Assembly: GCF_012971745.1 (NCBI RefSeq)
Contig: NZ_CP048834.1
Span: 4,464,001 to 4,528,000, forward strand
DNA from: Starkeya sp. ORNL1
Lineage (GTDB): Bacteria; Pseudomonadota; Alphaproteobacteria; Rhizobiales; Xanthobacteraceae
Reading direction: 5' to 3'
DNA length: 64,000 bases
In this document: in pieces, positions 7,973-16,912 of the stretch
How the letters are laid out: every line of letters begins with the position of its first letter
Position numbering within the stretch: the stretch's first letter is position 1
Translations under genes and position numbers: made by a program
The notes under the pieces: model-generated
Told to the model about the DNA's origin: nothing
Database searches by the model: none
Seen by the model: the letters and a program-made list of their open reading frames with translations, nothing else

Positions 7973-9318
7973 TGCGTAGGACGACTGTATTTCTGATGGG
8001 CGCGGCGGCTGGCGCCTTGATCGCCGTCGGCGCCTCCCAACCGCGGCTGATACTGGAGCCCGGCACGGCCATGGCGGCCGCCTCCGATACCTATCGGCAG
8101 CTCAACCTGTTCGGCGACATCTTCGAGCGCGTCCGTGCCGACTATGTCGAGAAGCCGGAAGACGCCAAGCTGATCGAGGCGGCCATCAACGGCATGCTCT
8201 CCTCGCTCGATCCGCACTCCACCTATATGGACGCGAAGAATTTCCGCGACATGCAGGTGCAGACCCGCGGCCAGTTCGGCGGGCTCGGCATCGAGGTCAC
8301 GATGGAAGACGGGCTCGTCAAGGTGGTCTCGCCGATCGACGATACCCCGGCGGCCAAGGCCGGCGTGCAGGCCGGCGACCTGATCTCCAAGCTCGACGAC
8401 ACCGAGGTGAAGGGCCTGTCGCTCAGCGAGGCGGTGGAAAAGATGCGCGGCGCGGTCTCCACGCCGATCAAGCTGACCATCATCCGCAAGGGCTCGGACA
8501 AGCCGATCGAGCTGACGCTGGTGCGCGACGTCATCAACATCAAGTCGGTGCGCGGCCGCGTCGAGGGTGACGACATTGCCTATGTCCGCATCACCTCCTT
8601 CTCGGAGCAGACCTCCGAGGGCCTGAAGGAGCAGATGGAGACGCTTGCCAAGCAGATCGGCGAGGACAAGCTGAAGGGCTACATCATCGACCTGCGCAAC
8701 AATCCGGGCGGTTTGCTCGACCAGGCGGTGGAGGTGTCCGACACCTTCCTCGAGCGCGGCGAGATCGTCTCCACCCGCGGCCGCAATGCCGACGAGACCG
8801 AGCGCCGCAACGCCCGTCCGGGCGACCTCGCCAAGGGCAAGCCGGTGATCGTGCTGGTCAATGGCGGCTCCGCCTCGGCCTCCGAGATCGTCGCCGGCGC
8901 GCTGCAGGATCACAAGCGGGCGACCATCCTCGGCTCGCTCTCCTTCGGCAAGGGCTCGGTGCAGACCGTGATCCCGGTCTCCGGCAATGCCGCGATCAAG
9001 CTGACCACGGCGCGCTACTACACGCCGTCGGGTCGCTCGATCCAGGCCAAGGGCATCCAGCCCGACATCGAGCTGGTGCAGGATGTGCCGGCCGACGTGA
9101 AGGAGAAGGCGGAGGCCGCCGGCGTCGACACCACGCGCGGCGAGGCCTCGCTGAAGGGCCACCTGAAGAACGGCGACGACGAGAAGACCGGCTCGCCGGC
9201 CTATGTTCCGCCGGATCCGAAGGACGACACCCAGCTCAAGCTGGCCGTCGACCTGATGCACGGCGTGCAGAAGAATGCCGCCTATCCGGCCGATCCGAAG
9301 GCCGCGGTCCCGAACTGA
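7969..9318 (+). CDS. ctpA: C-terminal processing peptidase, S41 family
   Basis: A 449-residue exported serine protease. An N-terminal signal anchor (about 1-30) precedes a PDZ domain (about 90-170) and the S41 catalytic domain. The catalytic serine is in NGGSASASEI (residues 298-307) and the general-base lysine in FGKGSVQ some 25 residues later. CtpA enzymes trim C-termini of periplasmic proteins and in several proteobacteria degrade peptidoglycan endopeptidases, so co-transcription with the EnvC-like gene fits a cell-wall remodelling role. I chose the ATG at 7969, which overlaps the upstream stop by four bases; the longer reading from 7933 lies wholly inside envC. A strong terminator follows the stop. 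Confidence 0.95.
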   Translation: MMRRTTVFLMGAAAGALIAVGASQPRLILEPGTAMAAASDTYRQLNLFGDIFERVRADYVEKPEDAKLIEAAINGMLSSLDPHSTYMDAKNFRDMQVQTRGQFGGLGIEVTMEDGLVKVVSPIDDTPAAKAGVQAGDLISKLDDTEVKGLSLSEAVEKMRGAVSTPIKLTIIRKGSDKPIELTLVRDVINIKSVRGRVEGDDIAYVRITSFSEQTSEGLKEQMETLAKQIGEDKLKGYIIDLRNNPGGLLDQAVEVSDTFLERGEIVSTRGRNADETERRNARPGDLAKGKPVIVLVNGGSASASEIVAGALQDHKRATILGSLSFGKGSVQTVIPVSGNAAIKLTTARYYTPSGRSIQAKGIQPDIELVQDVPADVKEKAEAAGVDTTRGEASLKGHLKNGDDEKTGSPAYVPPDPKDDTQLKLAVDLMHGVQKNAAYPADPKAAVPN

Positions 9319-9335
9319 CGGAACGCAGAAAATGA

Positions 9336-9366
9336 GGCCCCGCCGCAACACCGGCGGGGCCTTTTT
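9336..9366 (+). terminator. Rho-independent terminator after ctpA
   Basis: A perfect ten-base-pair GC-rich stem (GGCCCCGCCG / CGGCGGGGCC) with a six-base loop is followed at once by TTTTT, 18 bases after the ctpA stop. It should end the envC-ctpA transcript and insulate the downstream genes. Confidence 0.92.
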
Positions 9367-9375
9367 GCCGCGTAC

Positions 9376-9489
9376 CAGAGCCCTATCCGCTCGGATGGAA
9401 TCATCCGAGCGAGAAGATAAGGCTCTAGATTCAATAGGTTGAAGCATATTCTGAGCGCAAAGGCCTTCCAACTTTTGCACAACATGCTT
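9376..9489. repeat. Dispersed repeat, family D, copy 1 (inverted orientation)
   Basis: The spacer after the ctpA terminator contains GAGCCCTATCCGC, a CTCGGATG / CATCCGAG inverted pair, AAGATAAGGCTC and, at its far end, CCTTCCAACTTTTGC. The same words occur in reverse complement at 29282-29397 and, as a short fragment, at 62776-62822. This resembles the repeated intergenic elements long known in Rhizobiales genomes; function unknown. Confidence 0.7.
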
Positions 9490-9572
9490 TTGATTGCCGG
9501 CTGGTTCTGCCCCGATCCTGCCTTGGTCCGGCGCCATACGTTCGGCGTCGATTCGCATGGAAAACGTTCGCA

Positions 9573-9980
9573 ATGAACGAGCTTGACGCTCCGCTCGGCC
9601 TTGACACCGCTGAGCACGATCGTGCCTGCAACCATGCCGCGGTGGCGGTATTCGGCCTGACTGCCCTTGCCATCCTTGCCGGCGGGGTCGGCTGGTACTC
9701 GTTGCGCAGTCCTCCGGCCGAGGCGCCGGTGGCGATCGATTTCGCCTCTCCCGCTGCCGCCGCGGTCTCGGCCGACGCGCCGGTGCTGCGCCAGGACCTG
9801 CGGGACGAGCCGCTGGCGAGCGCGCCGGTTACCATCCAGCGCAGCGTCACCATCATCGACGGCAAGACTGGCAAGCGCGAGACCGTCATGCTCGGCCCGG
9901 ATACCGACGACGACGCGCCGACCGGCGGCATCATGCCGGCCGCCGCCAGCATCGACACCGCGCCCGCCGTGGTGCGCTGA
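9573..9980 (+). pseudogene. N-terminal remnant of a divergent polysaccharide deacetylase (YibQ-like), catalytic domain missing
   Basis: A 135-residue reading frame starting MNELDAPLGLD, with one transmembrane helix at about residues 24-44. The stretch [13 protein letters not shown] (about 91-103) matches the conserved linker found upstream of the deacetylase domain in alphaproteobacterial YibQ-type proteins, which are usually about 350-400 residues and sit between ctpA and rppH. Here the frame stops and only 79 bases remain before rppH, so the whole NodB-like domain is gone. It is therefore best read as a truncated remnant, though a short single-pass membrane protein that is still expressed cannot be excluded. 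The family match is from memory of the conserved neighbourhood and motif. Confidence 0.6.
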
Positions 9981-10059
9981 CGGCGCCCTCCGCCGTCGCT
10001 GCTGCATTTTCCGTTCTAGAATAGCCTCCCCGGTTCGCCTCCTTCCCGGAGATCGGTTC

Positions 10060-10599
10060 ATGGCGCGCGAAAAGATCCCGTTCGAAGAGCTGCCCTATCG
10101 CCCCTGCGTCGGCGTGGTGCTGGTCAATCGCGACGGCCTGGTCTTCATGGGCCAGCGCATTGGCGGGCCGGAGCATGTCGATGCCACCCATAGCTGGCAG
10201 ATGCCGCAGGGCGGCATCGACGCCGGCGAGACCCCCATGGAGGCCGCGATCCGCGAGCTCTATGAGGAGACCAATGTGCGCTCGACCACGCCGATCGCCG
10301 AGGCCGAGGAATGGCTCGCCTATGACCTGCCGAAGCCGGTCGCCGAGGAGGCGTGGAAGGGCAGGTATCGCGGCCAGACCCAGAAATGGATCGCGCTGCG
10401 CTTCACCGGCGATGACGACGAGATCAATGTGCGGCAGCCGGGCGGCGGCCATCACAAGCCGGAATTCACCGCCTGGCGCTGGGAGCGGCTGGAGAACACG
10501 CCCGAACTCATCATCCCGTTCAAGCGTGCCGTCTATGACCGCGTGGTGAAGGAATTCGCGCCACGGCTGGTGGCGCTCAGGGCCAGCCGGGGCGGATAA
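10060..10599 (+). CDS. rppH: RNA pyrophosphohydrolase (Nudix)
   Basis: A 179-residue Nudix hydrolase of the RppH/NudH/IalA group, which removes pyrophosphate from the 5' triphosphate of mRNA and starts RNase E-dependent decay; homologues also hydrolyse diadenosine polyphosphates. The Nudix box occupies residues 51-73 ([20 protein letters not shown] then TNV), with all catalytic Glu residues present. The family N-terminus [19 protein letters not shown] is intact. The ATG at 10060 is preferred over longer readings that run through the upstream deacetylase remnant. The ctpA-yibQ-rppH order is conserved in alphaproteobacteria, which is how the upstream remnant was recognised. Confidence 0.95.
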   Translation: MAREKIPFEELPYRPCVGVVLVNRDGLVFMGQRIGGPEHVDATHSWQMPQGGIDAGETPMEAAIRELYEETNVRSTTPIAEAEEWLAYDLPKPVAEEAWKGRYRGQTQKWIALRFTGDDDEINVRQPGGGHHKPEFTAWRWERLENTPELIIPFKRAVYDRVVKEFAPRLVALRASRGG

Positions 10600-10616
10600 G
10601 CCGGCCGCATCTTCTT

Positions 10617-10655
10617 CCCCTCTCCCGCTTGCGGGGGAGCGCCGGGGAGGGGGGC
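10617..10655. repeat. Dispersed palindromic repeat, family C, partial copy 2
   Basis: Contains CCCCTCTCCC, a short GC hairpin and GGGGAGGGG, matching half of the family C elements at 4821-4938 and 19374-19480. It lies immediately after rppH. Confidence 0.55.
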
Positions 10656-10728
10656 GTTTCCGCGAGCGCCCAGCCTATTCCCCCCTTCAGACTCGCCTGA
10701 CGGCCACTCCGCGGCGGCGGTAATTCCG

Positions 10729-10793
10729 ATGCGAACGAACGTTCGCTCTTGATTTTGCCACATCCCTTGCGTAATGCGAACGAACGTTCGCTC
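10729..10793 (+). promoter_or_regulatory. Duplicated palindromic operator upstream of the TetR-RND operon
   Basis: The 18-base word GCGAACGAACGTTCGCTC occurs exactly twice, at 10731-10748 and 10776-10793, preceded both times by AT. Each copy contains a CGAACGTTCG palindrome with matching flanks (GA...TC). The centres are 45 bases apart, about four helical turns. The interval holds TTGATT, a possible -35 hexamer. Paired palindromes just upstream of a TetR gene are the usual arrangement for autoregulation, so this is probably the binding site of the regulator encoded at 10825. Confidence 0.75.
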
Positions 10794-10824
10794 CAGCTTC
10801 CTGGGCGCGCATCAGGGATGGTCG

Positions 10825-11466
10825 ATGACCGCTATTGCCGAGATCGCCGAAGCGAAAGGCAAGGCTGAGCGGCCAAGCCCGCGCCGCCGTGTGCTCGACG
10901 CCGCCGCGCAGTGTTTCACCCGCAACGGCTTCCACGCCACCTCGATGCACGTGATCTGCGCCGCCGCCGAGATGAGTCCCGGCGCGCTCTATCGCTATTT
11001 CCCCTCCAAGGAAGCGATCATCATCGCCATCGTCGAGGAGGAACGCAGCGCGCGCGTCGCCCTGTTCGAGGAGCTCGACCGGGCGCCGTCCTTCGTCGGC
11101 GGCCTGCTGGAGATGGGCCGCAAGCTGTTCTCCGGCGAACTGCCTTTCGTCTGCGCCGATCTCGGCCCAGAGGTCGCCGCCGAGGCGGCGCGCAACGACA
11201 AGCTCCGGGCGATGTTCGAGGAAGTCGAGGCGGAGATGAACACCGCCATGCGCAGCGCCCTCGTCAAGGGCCAGGAGCGCGGCGAGATCGCCCGCGACCT
11301 CGATCTCGACAGCGTGCTGCTGCTGATCCAGTCGCTCGGCGACGGGATGCAGATCCGCAACAATCTCGAGGCGCCTGGCGCCTTGCTCGACGCCTTGCCT
11401 GGGCTCGGCGTGCTGCTCACTCGCATGCTGGCACCGCAATCCGCATTTGTGGACACCCAATCATGA
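10825..11466 (+). CDS. TetR/AcrR family transcriptional regulator of the adjacent RND pump
   Basis: A 213-residue repressor-type regulator. The N-terminal helix-turn-helix spans about residues 17-62, with the signature FTRNGFHATSMHVICAAAEMSPGALYRYFPSKEAI split over helices 1-4; the C-terminal part is the variable ligand-binding helical domain. The stop overlaps the start of the RND adaptor gene (ATGA), so regulator, adaptor and pump form one operon. Two palindromes lie upstream and are likely its operators. The ATG at 10825 removes a 17-residue leader that would overlap the second operator copy; ATG-proximal GGGATGG may be the ribosome site. The inducing ligand is unknown; a hydrophobic drug-like molecule is the family norm. 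Confidence 0.9.
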   Translation: MTAIAEIAEAKGKAERPSPRRRVLDAAAQCFTRNGFHATSMHVICAAAEMSPGALYRYFPSKEAIIIAIVEEERSARVALFEELDRAPSFVGGLLEMGRKLFSGELPFVCADLGPEVAAEAARNDKLRAMFEEVEAEMNTAMRSALVKGQERGEIARDLDLDSVLLLIQSLGDGMQIRNNLEAPGALLDALPGLGVLLTRMLAPQSAFVDTQS

Positions 11467-12695
11467 GCGCCCGCCGCTTCCTCTTCACGCTCGCCGCCAT
11501 CGCCGTCGTCGGCGCCGCGGGCGCCTATGTGTTCCGCGACCGGCTGCCGGCCGGGTTCGGGGTCACCGAGCCGGCGCAGGCCACCGCGCCCGTCACGCCC
11601 GAGCGGGCGCGCGGCGTCTCCGTGTCGGTGGTCCCGGCGACGCGGCGCACCGTCGCCGAGCGCCTGCCGGTGACCGGTACGCTGGTGCCCCGCGAGGAGA
11701 TCATGGTGGGTCCGGAGATCGACGGCTTCCGCATCGTCGAGATCTTCGCCGACGAGGGCGACCGCGTCGCCAAGGGCCAGGTGCTGGCGCGGCTGTCGCG
11801 CGACATGCTCGACACGCTGCTGGCGCAGAACACCGCGAACGCCGCCAAGGCGGTTGCGGCCATCGCCCAGCAGAAGGCGGCGCTGGAACAGGCCAAGGCG
11901 CAGCAGGTCGAGGCGGAAGCCTCGGTCGAGCGCGCCCGCACGCTCCGCAAGACCGGCGCCACCTCGCAGGAAGTGCTGGACCAGCGCGAGCGCGCGGTGA
12001 AGGTCACCGCGGCCCAGGTGGTCGCCGCGGAGGAAATGGTGGTCGCCGCGGAAGCCGACGTGAAGCAGGTCGCCGCCGCGCGTGCCGAGATCGAGGTCCG
12101 CATCGCCCGCACCGACATCAAGGCGCCGGAGGCCGGCATCGTCTCGGCCCGCGCCGCGCGCCTCGGCGCCATCGTGCTCTCGGCCAATACCGAGCCGCTG
12201 TTCCGCATCGTGAAGGACGGCGCCATCGACCTCGATGCCGATGTGCCGGAATCCATGCTGCCGCGGATCGCGCCCGGCTTCACCGTGGCGGTGACGCCCG
12301 CCGGCTTCGAGACCCCGGTGATCGGCACCATCCGCCTCGTCGGTGCCAAGGTCGACCCCGCCACCCGCCTCGCCCGCGTCGCCGTCGCGCTGCCCGACGA
12401 CAAGCGCCTGCGCCCGGGCGCCTATGGCCGCGGCGTCATCGAGATCGCCCAGCGCGAGGGCGTGGCGCTGCCGCAATCCGCCGTGCAGTTCGGCGACGAG
12501 GGCGCGTTCGTACTGGTCGTCGACGGCGAGACGGTGCGCGTGCGCACCGTGAAGACCGGCCTCAAGGGCGAGGGCGTCATCGAGATCACCGAGGGCGTCA
12601 AGGAGGGCGAGATCGTCGTCGCCCGCGCCGCCGGCTTCCTGCGCGACGGCGACCGGGTGACGCCGGTGCCGGCCACTGGTGCTTCCGGAGCCTGA
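11463..12695 (+). CDS. RND efflux system periplasmic adaptor (membrane fusion protein)
   Basis: A 410-residue HlyD/AcrA-type adaptor linking an inner-membrane RND pump to an outer-membrane channel. It has an N-terminal signal anchor (about 5-23), the two lipoyl half-motifs (first around DGFRIVEIFADEGDRVAKGQVL, residues about 86-107; second around DIKAPEAGIVSARAARLGAIV), an Ala/Glu-rich alpha-hairpin between them (about 118-210), and beta-barrel and membrane-proximal domains towards the C-terminus. No lipobox cysteine is present, so it is membrane-anchored by the helix rather than by lipid. It overlaps the TetR gene by four bases and is followed after three bases by the pump gene. No outer-membrane factor gene is adjacent. 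Confidence 0.94.
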   Translation: MSARRFLFTLAAIAVVGAAGAYVFRDRLPAGFGVTEPAQATAPVTPERARGVSVSVVPATRRTVAERLPVTGTLVPREEIMVGPEIDGFRIVEIFADEGDRVAKGQVLARLSRDMLDTLLAQNTANAAKAVAAIAQQKAALEQAKAQQVEAEASVERARTLRKTGATSQEVLDQRERAVKVTAAQVVAAEEMVVAAEADVKQVAAARAEIEVRIARTDIKAPEAGIVSARAARLGAIVLSANTEPLFRIVKDGAIDLDADVPESMLPRIAPGFTVAVTPAGFETPVIGTIRLVGAKVDPATRLARVAVALPDDKRLRPGAYGRGVIEIAQREGVALPQSAVQFGDEGAFVLVVDGETVRVRTVKTGLKGEGVIEITEGVKEGEIVVARAAGFLRDGDRVTPVPATGASGA

Positions 12696-12698
12696 GCT

Positions 12699-15600
12699 AT
12701 GGCACTCAACATATCGGCCTGGGCGATCCGCAAGCCCATACCCTCGATCGTGCTGTTCGTGGTGCTGACCGCGCTTGGTCTGTTCACCTTCGACAAGCTG
12801 CCGATCACGCGCATGCCGAATATCGACCTGCCGATCGTCACCGTCACCATCACCGAGCCCGGCGCTGCGCCGAGCGAATTGGAGACGCAGGTGACGAAGC
12901 GTGTCGAGACCACGGTCTCGGGCGTGCAGGGGGTGAAGCACATCACCTCCTCGATCTCCGAAGGCACCTCGATCACCACCATCGAGTTCCAGCTGGAGAC
13001 GCAGGTCGACCGCGCCGTGAACGACGTGCGCGACGCGGTATCGAAGATCCGCACGGAACTGCCGAAAGGCATCGAGGAGCCGCTGATCCAGCGCGTCGAT
13101 GTCGAAGGCATGGCGATCGTCACCTACGCCGCTTCGGCGCCGAACATGTCGCCGGAGGAGCTGTCCTGGTTCGTCGATGACACCGTGATCCGCGCGCTGC
13201 AAAGCGTGCGCGGCGTCGCGCAGGTGAAACGCGAGGGCGGTGTCGATCGCGAGATCCGTATTTCCCTCGATCCCGACAAGCTCGCCTCGCTCGGCGTCAC
13301 CGCGGCCGACGTCAATCGCCAGCTGGCGGCGACCAATGTCGACCTCGCCGGCGGGCGCGGCGAGATCGGCACGCAGGAGCAGTCAGTGCGTACGCTCGGC
13401 GGCGCGCTCACCGTGCAGGACCTCGCCGAGACCCGTATCGCGCTGCCGGCCAGCGGCACCAATTCGGGCCGGCAGGTACGGCTCGCCGACCTCGCCACCG
13501 TGACCGACGGCGCCGCCGAGCCGCGCATCTTCGCGCGCCTCGACGGCAAGCCGGTGGTGGCGTTCGGCATCTACCGCGCCAAGGGCTTTTCTGACGTCGT
13601 CGTCGCGCAGAACGCCGAGGATGAGCTGCGCAAGCTCGAGGCTCGGCATCCCGACGTCACCATCACGCTGATCGATTCGACGGTGAAATACACCCACGCC
13701 GACTATCAGTCGGCGATGCACACGCTGATCGAGGGCGCCATCCTCGCCGTCATCGTGGTGTTCCTGTTCCTGCGTGATTGGCGCGCCACCATCGTCTCGG
13801 CGCTGGCGATCCCGCTCTCCATCCTGCCCACCTTCTGGGTGATGGACATGCTCGGCTTCTCGCTGAACGGCGTGAGCCTGCTCGCGGTGACACTGGTGAC
13901 CGGCATCCTGGTCGACGACGCCATCGTCGAGATCGAGAACATCGTGCGCCATATGCGCATGGGTAAATCCCCCTATCGCGCCGCCATCGAGGCGGCGGAC
14001 GAGATCGGCCTTGCCGTGGTGGCGACGACGCTGACCATCGTCGCGGTGTTCATGCCGGTCTCCTTCATGGGCGGCATTGCCGGGCAGTATTTCAAGCAGT
14101 TCGGCATCACCGTTGCGGTCGCCGTGCTGTTCTCACTGCTGGTGGCGCGCCTGCTGACCCCGATGCTCGCGGCCTATTTCCTGCGCGACCACGGCCATCG
14201 CGAGACCGAGGACAGCCTGGTGATGCGCGGCTATACCGCGCTGCTGCGTTCCTCGATCCGGCATCGCTGGATCACCATTGCCGGCGGCATCGGCCTGTTC
14301 ATCGGCTCGATGTACCTGTCGACCCTGCTGCCGAGCGGCTTCATCCCCAATGCCGACGTGTCGCGTTCGGTGCTGGCGCTGGAATTGCCGCCCGGCTCGA
14401 CCATCCACTCGACGCAGGACGTGGTCGACCGGGTCTCGCGCATGTTCAAGCAGCAGCCCGAAGTCTCCAGCGTGTTCGTCACCGCCGGCACCGGCGTCGC
14501 CGGCGGCGGGCCGGCGGTGGCCGGCGAGGTGCGCAAGGCGACGCTGATCGTCAATCTGGTTCCCCGCGCCGACCGCAAGGCGACGCAGAAGGAATTCGAG
14601 ACGCGGATGCGCAACGAGATCGCGCAAGTGCCGGACCTGCGCTTCAATTTCGGCGCCAGCGGCGGCGCCGGCCCGGGTGGGCGCGAATTCACCGTCATCC
14701 TGTCCGGCTCCGACGGCGCGGTGGTCGAGAAGACGGCGCTGGAGCTGGAGCGCGAGGTGCGCGCCAAGGTGAAGGGCCTCACCAATGTCGTCACCTCCGC
14801 TGCGCTGGAGCGGCCGGAATTGCGTGTGGTGCCGAAGCTGGCGGAAGCCGCCGAGCTCGGCGTCTCGGTTGCCGACATCGCCGAGACGGTGCGCATCGCC
14901 ACGATCGGCGACGTGTCGCAGAACCTCGCCAAATTCTCCGCCGGCGATCGCCAGATCCCGATCCGGGTGCAGCTCGACGAAGGTGCGCGCGCCGATCTCT
15001 CCACCTTCGAGACGCTGAAGGTGCGTACCGCGTCGGGCGCCTCGGTGCCGCTGTCCTCGGTTGCCGACCTCAATTTCGGCGTCGGCCCGTCGAGCCTCGA
15101 CCGCTATGACCGCGCGCGCCGCGTCGCCATCGAGGCCGATCTGGTCGGCAATACCCAGCTCGGCGAGGCGCTGGCCGAGGTCTATGCCCTGCCGGGGGCC
15201 AAGAACCTGCCGACCGGCGTGGTGCTGAAGGAAGCCGGCGACGCCGAGATCATGGCCGAGGTGTTCGGCGGCTTTGCCACCGCCATGGGTGCCGGCATCA
15301 TGCTGGTGCTGGCGGTGCTGGTGCTGCTGTTCGCCGACGTGCTGCAGCCCATCACCATCCTGGTCGCCTTGCCGCTTTCGGTGGGCGGCGCCTTCGTGGC
15401 GCTGCTGCTCACCAACAACGCGATGACGCTGCCGGTGGTGATCGGCTTCCTGATGCTGATGGGCATCGTCACCAAGAACGCCATCCTGCTGGTCGACTTC
15501 GCCATCGAGTCGATGAAGGAGGGCAAGGACCGCACCACGGCGCTGATGGATGCCGGCCACAAGCGCGCGCAGCCCATCGTGATGACCACTATCGCCATGG

Positions 15601-15893
15601 CCGCGGGCATGCTGCCGTCCGCCGCCGGCCTCGGCGAGGGTGCCGCCTTCCGCGCGCCGATGGCGATCGCGGTGATCGGCGGGCTGATCGCCTCGACCGT
15701 GCTGTCGCTGGTGTTCGTACCGGCGGTGTTCACGCTGATGGACGATGTGCGCCGCATTGCCGGCCGCCTGTTCGGCCGCTTCGTCGGCGAGCGCGACGAG
15801 CCGGAGGAGCATGTTGCGGCCCCAGGCGGTCAGGTGGTGGCCGGGCCGCACCCGCTGCCGCATCTGCCGCCCCGGCCGGTCGCGGCAGAGTAG
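12699..15893 (+). CDS. RND family efflux pump, inner-membrane permease
   Basis: A 1064-residue proton-driven transporter of the hydrophobe/amphiphile efflux (HAE1-like) group. The first helix (about 13-30) is followed by a large periplasmic domain, helices 2-6 (from about 340), a second periplasmic domain (about 560-850) and helices 8-12. The conserved transmembrane-helix-4 motif GILVDDAIVEIENI carries the paired Asp residues (about 405-406) of the proton relay. Substrate cannot be read from the sequence. The tail after the last helix is short and charged. The gene ends a three-gene operon, regulator-adaptor-pump; the outer-membrane channel must come from elsewhere in the genome. Confidence 0.95.
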   Translation: MALNISAWAIRKPIPSIVLFVVLTALGLFTFDKLPITRMPNIDLPIVTVTITEPGAAPSELETQVTKRVETTVSGVQGVKHITSSISEGTSITTIEFQLETQVDRAVNDVRDAVSKIRTELPKGIEEPLIQRVDVEGMAIVTYAASAPNMSPEELSWFVDDTVIRALQSVRGVAQVKREGGVDREIRISLDPDKLASLGVTAADVNRQLAATNVDLAGGRGEIGTQEQSVRTLGGALTVQDLAETRIALPASGTNSGRQVRLADLATVTDGAAEPRIFARLDGKPVVAFGIYRAKGFSDVVVAQNAEDELRKLEARHPDVTITLIDSTVKYTHADYQSAMHTLIEGAILAVIVVFLFLRDWRATIVSALAIPLSILPTFWVMDMLGFSLNGVSLLAVTLVTGILVDDAIVEIENIVRHMRMGKSPYRAAIEAADEIGLAVVATTLTIVAVFMPVSFMGGIAGQYFKQFGITVAVAVLFSLLVARLLTPMLAAYFLRDHGHRETEDSLVMRGYTALLRSSIRHRWITIAGGIGLFIGSMYLSTLLPSGFIPNADVSRSVLALELPPGSTIHSTQDVVDRVSRMFKQQPEVSSVFVTAGTGVAGGGPAVAGEVRKATLIVNLVPRADRKATQKEFETRMRNEIAQVPDLRFNFGASGGAGPGGREFTVILSGSDGAVVEKTALELEREVRAKVKGLTNVVTSAALERPELRVVPKLAEAAELGVSVADIAETVRIATIGDVSQNLAKFSAGDRQIPIRVQLDEGARADLSTFETLKVRTASGASVPLSSVADLNFGVGPSSLDRYDRARRVAIEADLVGNTQLGEALAEVYALPGAKNLPTGVVLKEAGDAEIMAEVFGGFATAMGAGIMLVLAVLVLLFADVLQPITILVALPLSVGGAFVALLLTNNAMTLPVVIGFLMLMGIVTKNAILLVDFAIESMKEGKDRTTALMDAGHKRAQPIVMTTIAMAAGMLPSAAGLGEGAAFRAPMAIAVIGGLIASTVLSLVFVPAVFTLMDDVRRIAGRLFGRFVGERDEPEEHVAAPGGQVVAGPHPLPHLPPRPVAAE

Positions 15894-15903
15894 GAAGTCC
15901 AGT

Positions 15904-16044
15904 CGTCATCCCGGACGGCGCACAGCGCCGATCCGGGATCGCGTGACGAGCGCGCGCTTCTTGCTGACAACGATCCCGGCTCTACGCTGCGCGGAGCCTG
16001 TCCTCGGGCTTGCCGCAGGCAAGATCCGTGGGGCCGGGATGACG
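15904..16044. repeat. Dispersed palindromic repeat, family A, copy 1
   Basis: Begins CGTCATCCCGG and ends CCGGGATGACG, with an inner ATCCGGGATCGC / CGATCCCGG pair. Three more copies are at 20504-20608, 25111-25218 and 36002-36097. It lies between the convergent RND pump gene and the Lon-domain gene, so it may act as a bidirectional transcription or mRNA-end structure. Confidence 0.8.
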
Positions 16045-16061
16045 CCTTCTGGCGAGGCTTA

Positions 16062-16727
16062 CTACTGTAGCGGGCCCTCGCCTTCGTCGGTGGTGCGGGC
16101 GAGAGCCATCTCGGTCACCGCGACCAGGATATCGGCGCGGGTCTTCAGGTCCGGCGCCTCAAGCAGCGCCTGCTTCTCGCGCGGGCCGAACGGCGCCATC
16201 ATCGACAGGCCATTCACCAGCGCCTCGTTGGGCGCCTGGTTGACACTGTCCCAGTCGGCATCGAGGCTCTTGGCCTTCAAATAGTCGGCGAACGTGCGCA
16301 GCAGGCCCTTGCGGTCCACCGCGTCGGCGCCGGTGTTCGGGGTGAAATCATCGGTGAAGGCATAGTCCACCTGCGCCTGGCGGTAGGCCGCCAGGGCGCC
16401 GAGCTCGCGCACGATGCGGAAGCGGGCGATGCCGGTGAGGTTCATCAAATAGCGCCCGTCGCCGCTCTCGGCGAGTTCGGTGATGCGGCCGACGCAGCCG
16501 ACCGCCGCCAGCGACGGCACGCTCCGCGTATTGGCGTCCGGATCCGGCTGCACCATGCCGATCAGCCGCTCGCCCTTGAGTGCGTCGTCCACCATGGCGA
16601 GATAGCGCGGCTCGAAGATGTTGAGCGGCAGCTGGCAGCGCGGCAGCAGCAGCGCGCCGTCGAGCGGGAACAGCGGGATGAGTGCCGGCAACTCGTCGGG
16701 CCCGCGATACGGGCGATTGATCGGCAT
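16062..16727 (-). CDS. Lon substrate-binding (LON) domain protein
   Basis: A 221-residue stand-alone N-terminal domain of Lon protease, without ATPase or protease domains. The beginning is typical, with LIPLFPLDGALLLPRCQLPLNIFEPRYLAMV (about residues 16-46, shown in part) and RLIGMVQP following. The all-beta half is followed by a helical C-terminal half. Stand-alone LON proteins are common in alphaproteobacteria and are thought to bind peptides or degradation substrates; no activity is established. It is next to the thioredoxin-TPR co-chaperone gene on the same strand, a conserved pairing that supports a proteostasis role (inference). Confidence 0.9.
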   Translation of the reverse strand: MPINRPYRGPDELPALIPLFPLDGALLLPRCQLPLNIFEPRYLAMVDDALKGERLIGMVQPDPDANTRSVPSLAAVGCVGRITELAESGDGRYLMNLTGIARFRIVRELGALAAYRQAQVDYAFTDDFTPNTGADAVDRKGLLRTFADYLKAKSLDADWDSVNQAPNEALVNGLSMMAPFGPREKQALLEAPDLKTRADILVAVTEMALARTTDEGEGPLQ

Positions 16728-16790
16728 CGGCGTCCCCCCGCAGCCTGTTCCTGCGCCCGGGATGGGCGAAGGACTCGTTCCTACATTACG

Positions 16791-16899
16791 ACCTCATCCT
16801 GAGGTGCCGCGAAGCGGCCTCGAAGGATGTCCGTCCCGATGGCCGTCTTCTGCTTGAGCATCCTTCGAGGCGAGCTGCGCTCGCACCTCAGGATGAGGT
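16791..16899. repeat. Dispersed palindromic repeat, family B, copy 1
   Basis: A near-symmetric element: ACCTCATCCTGAGGTG at the left, CACCTCAGGATGAGGT at the right, with CCTCGAAGGATG and CATCCTTCGAGG inside. A second copy is at 30458-30575. The whole unit can fold into one long hairpin. It fills the gap between the Lon-domain and thioredoxin genes. Confidence 0.82.
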
Positions 16900-16912
16900 C
16901 GCGTATTGGTTT

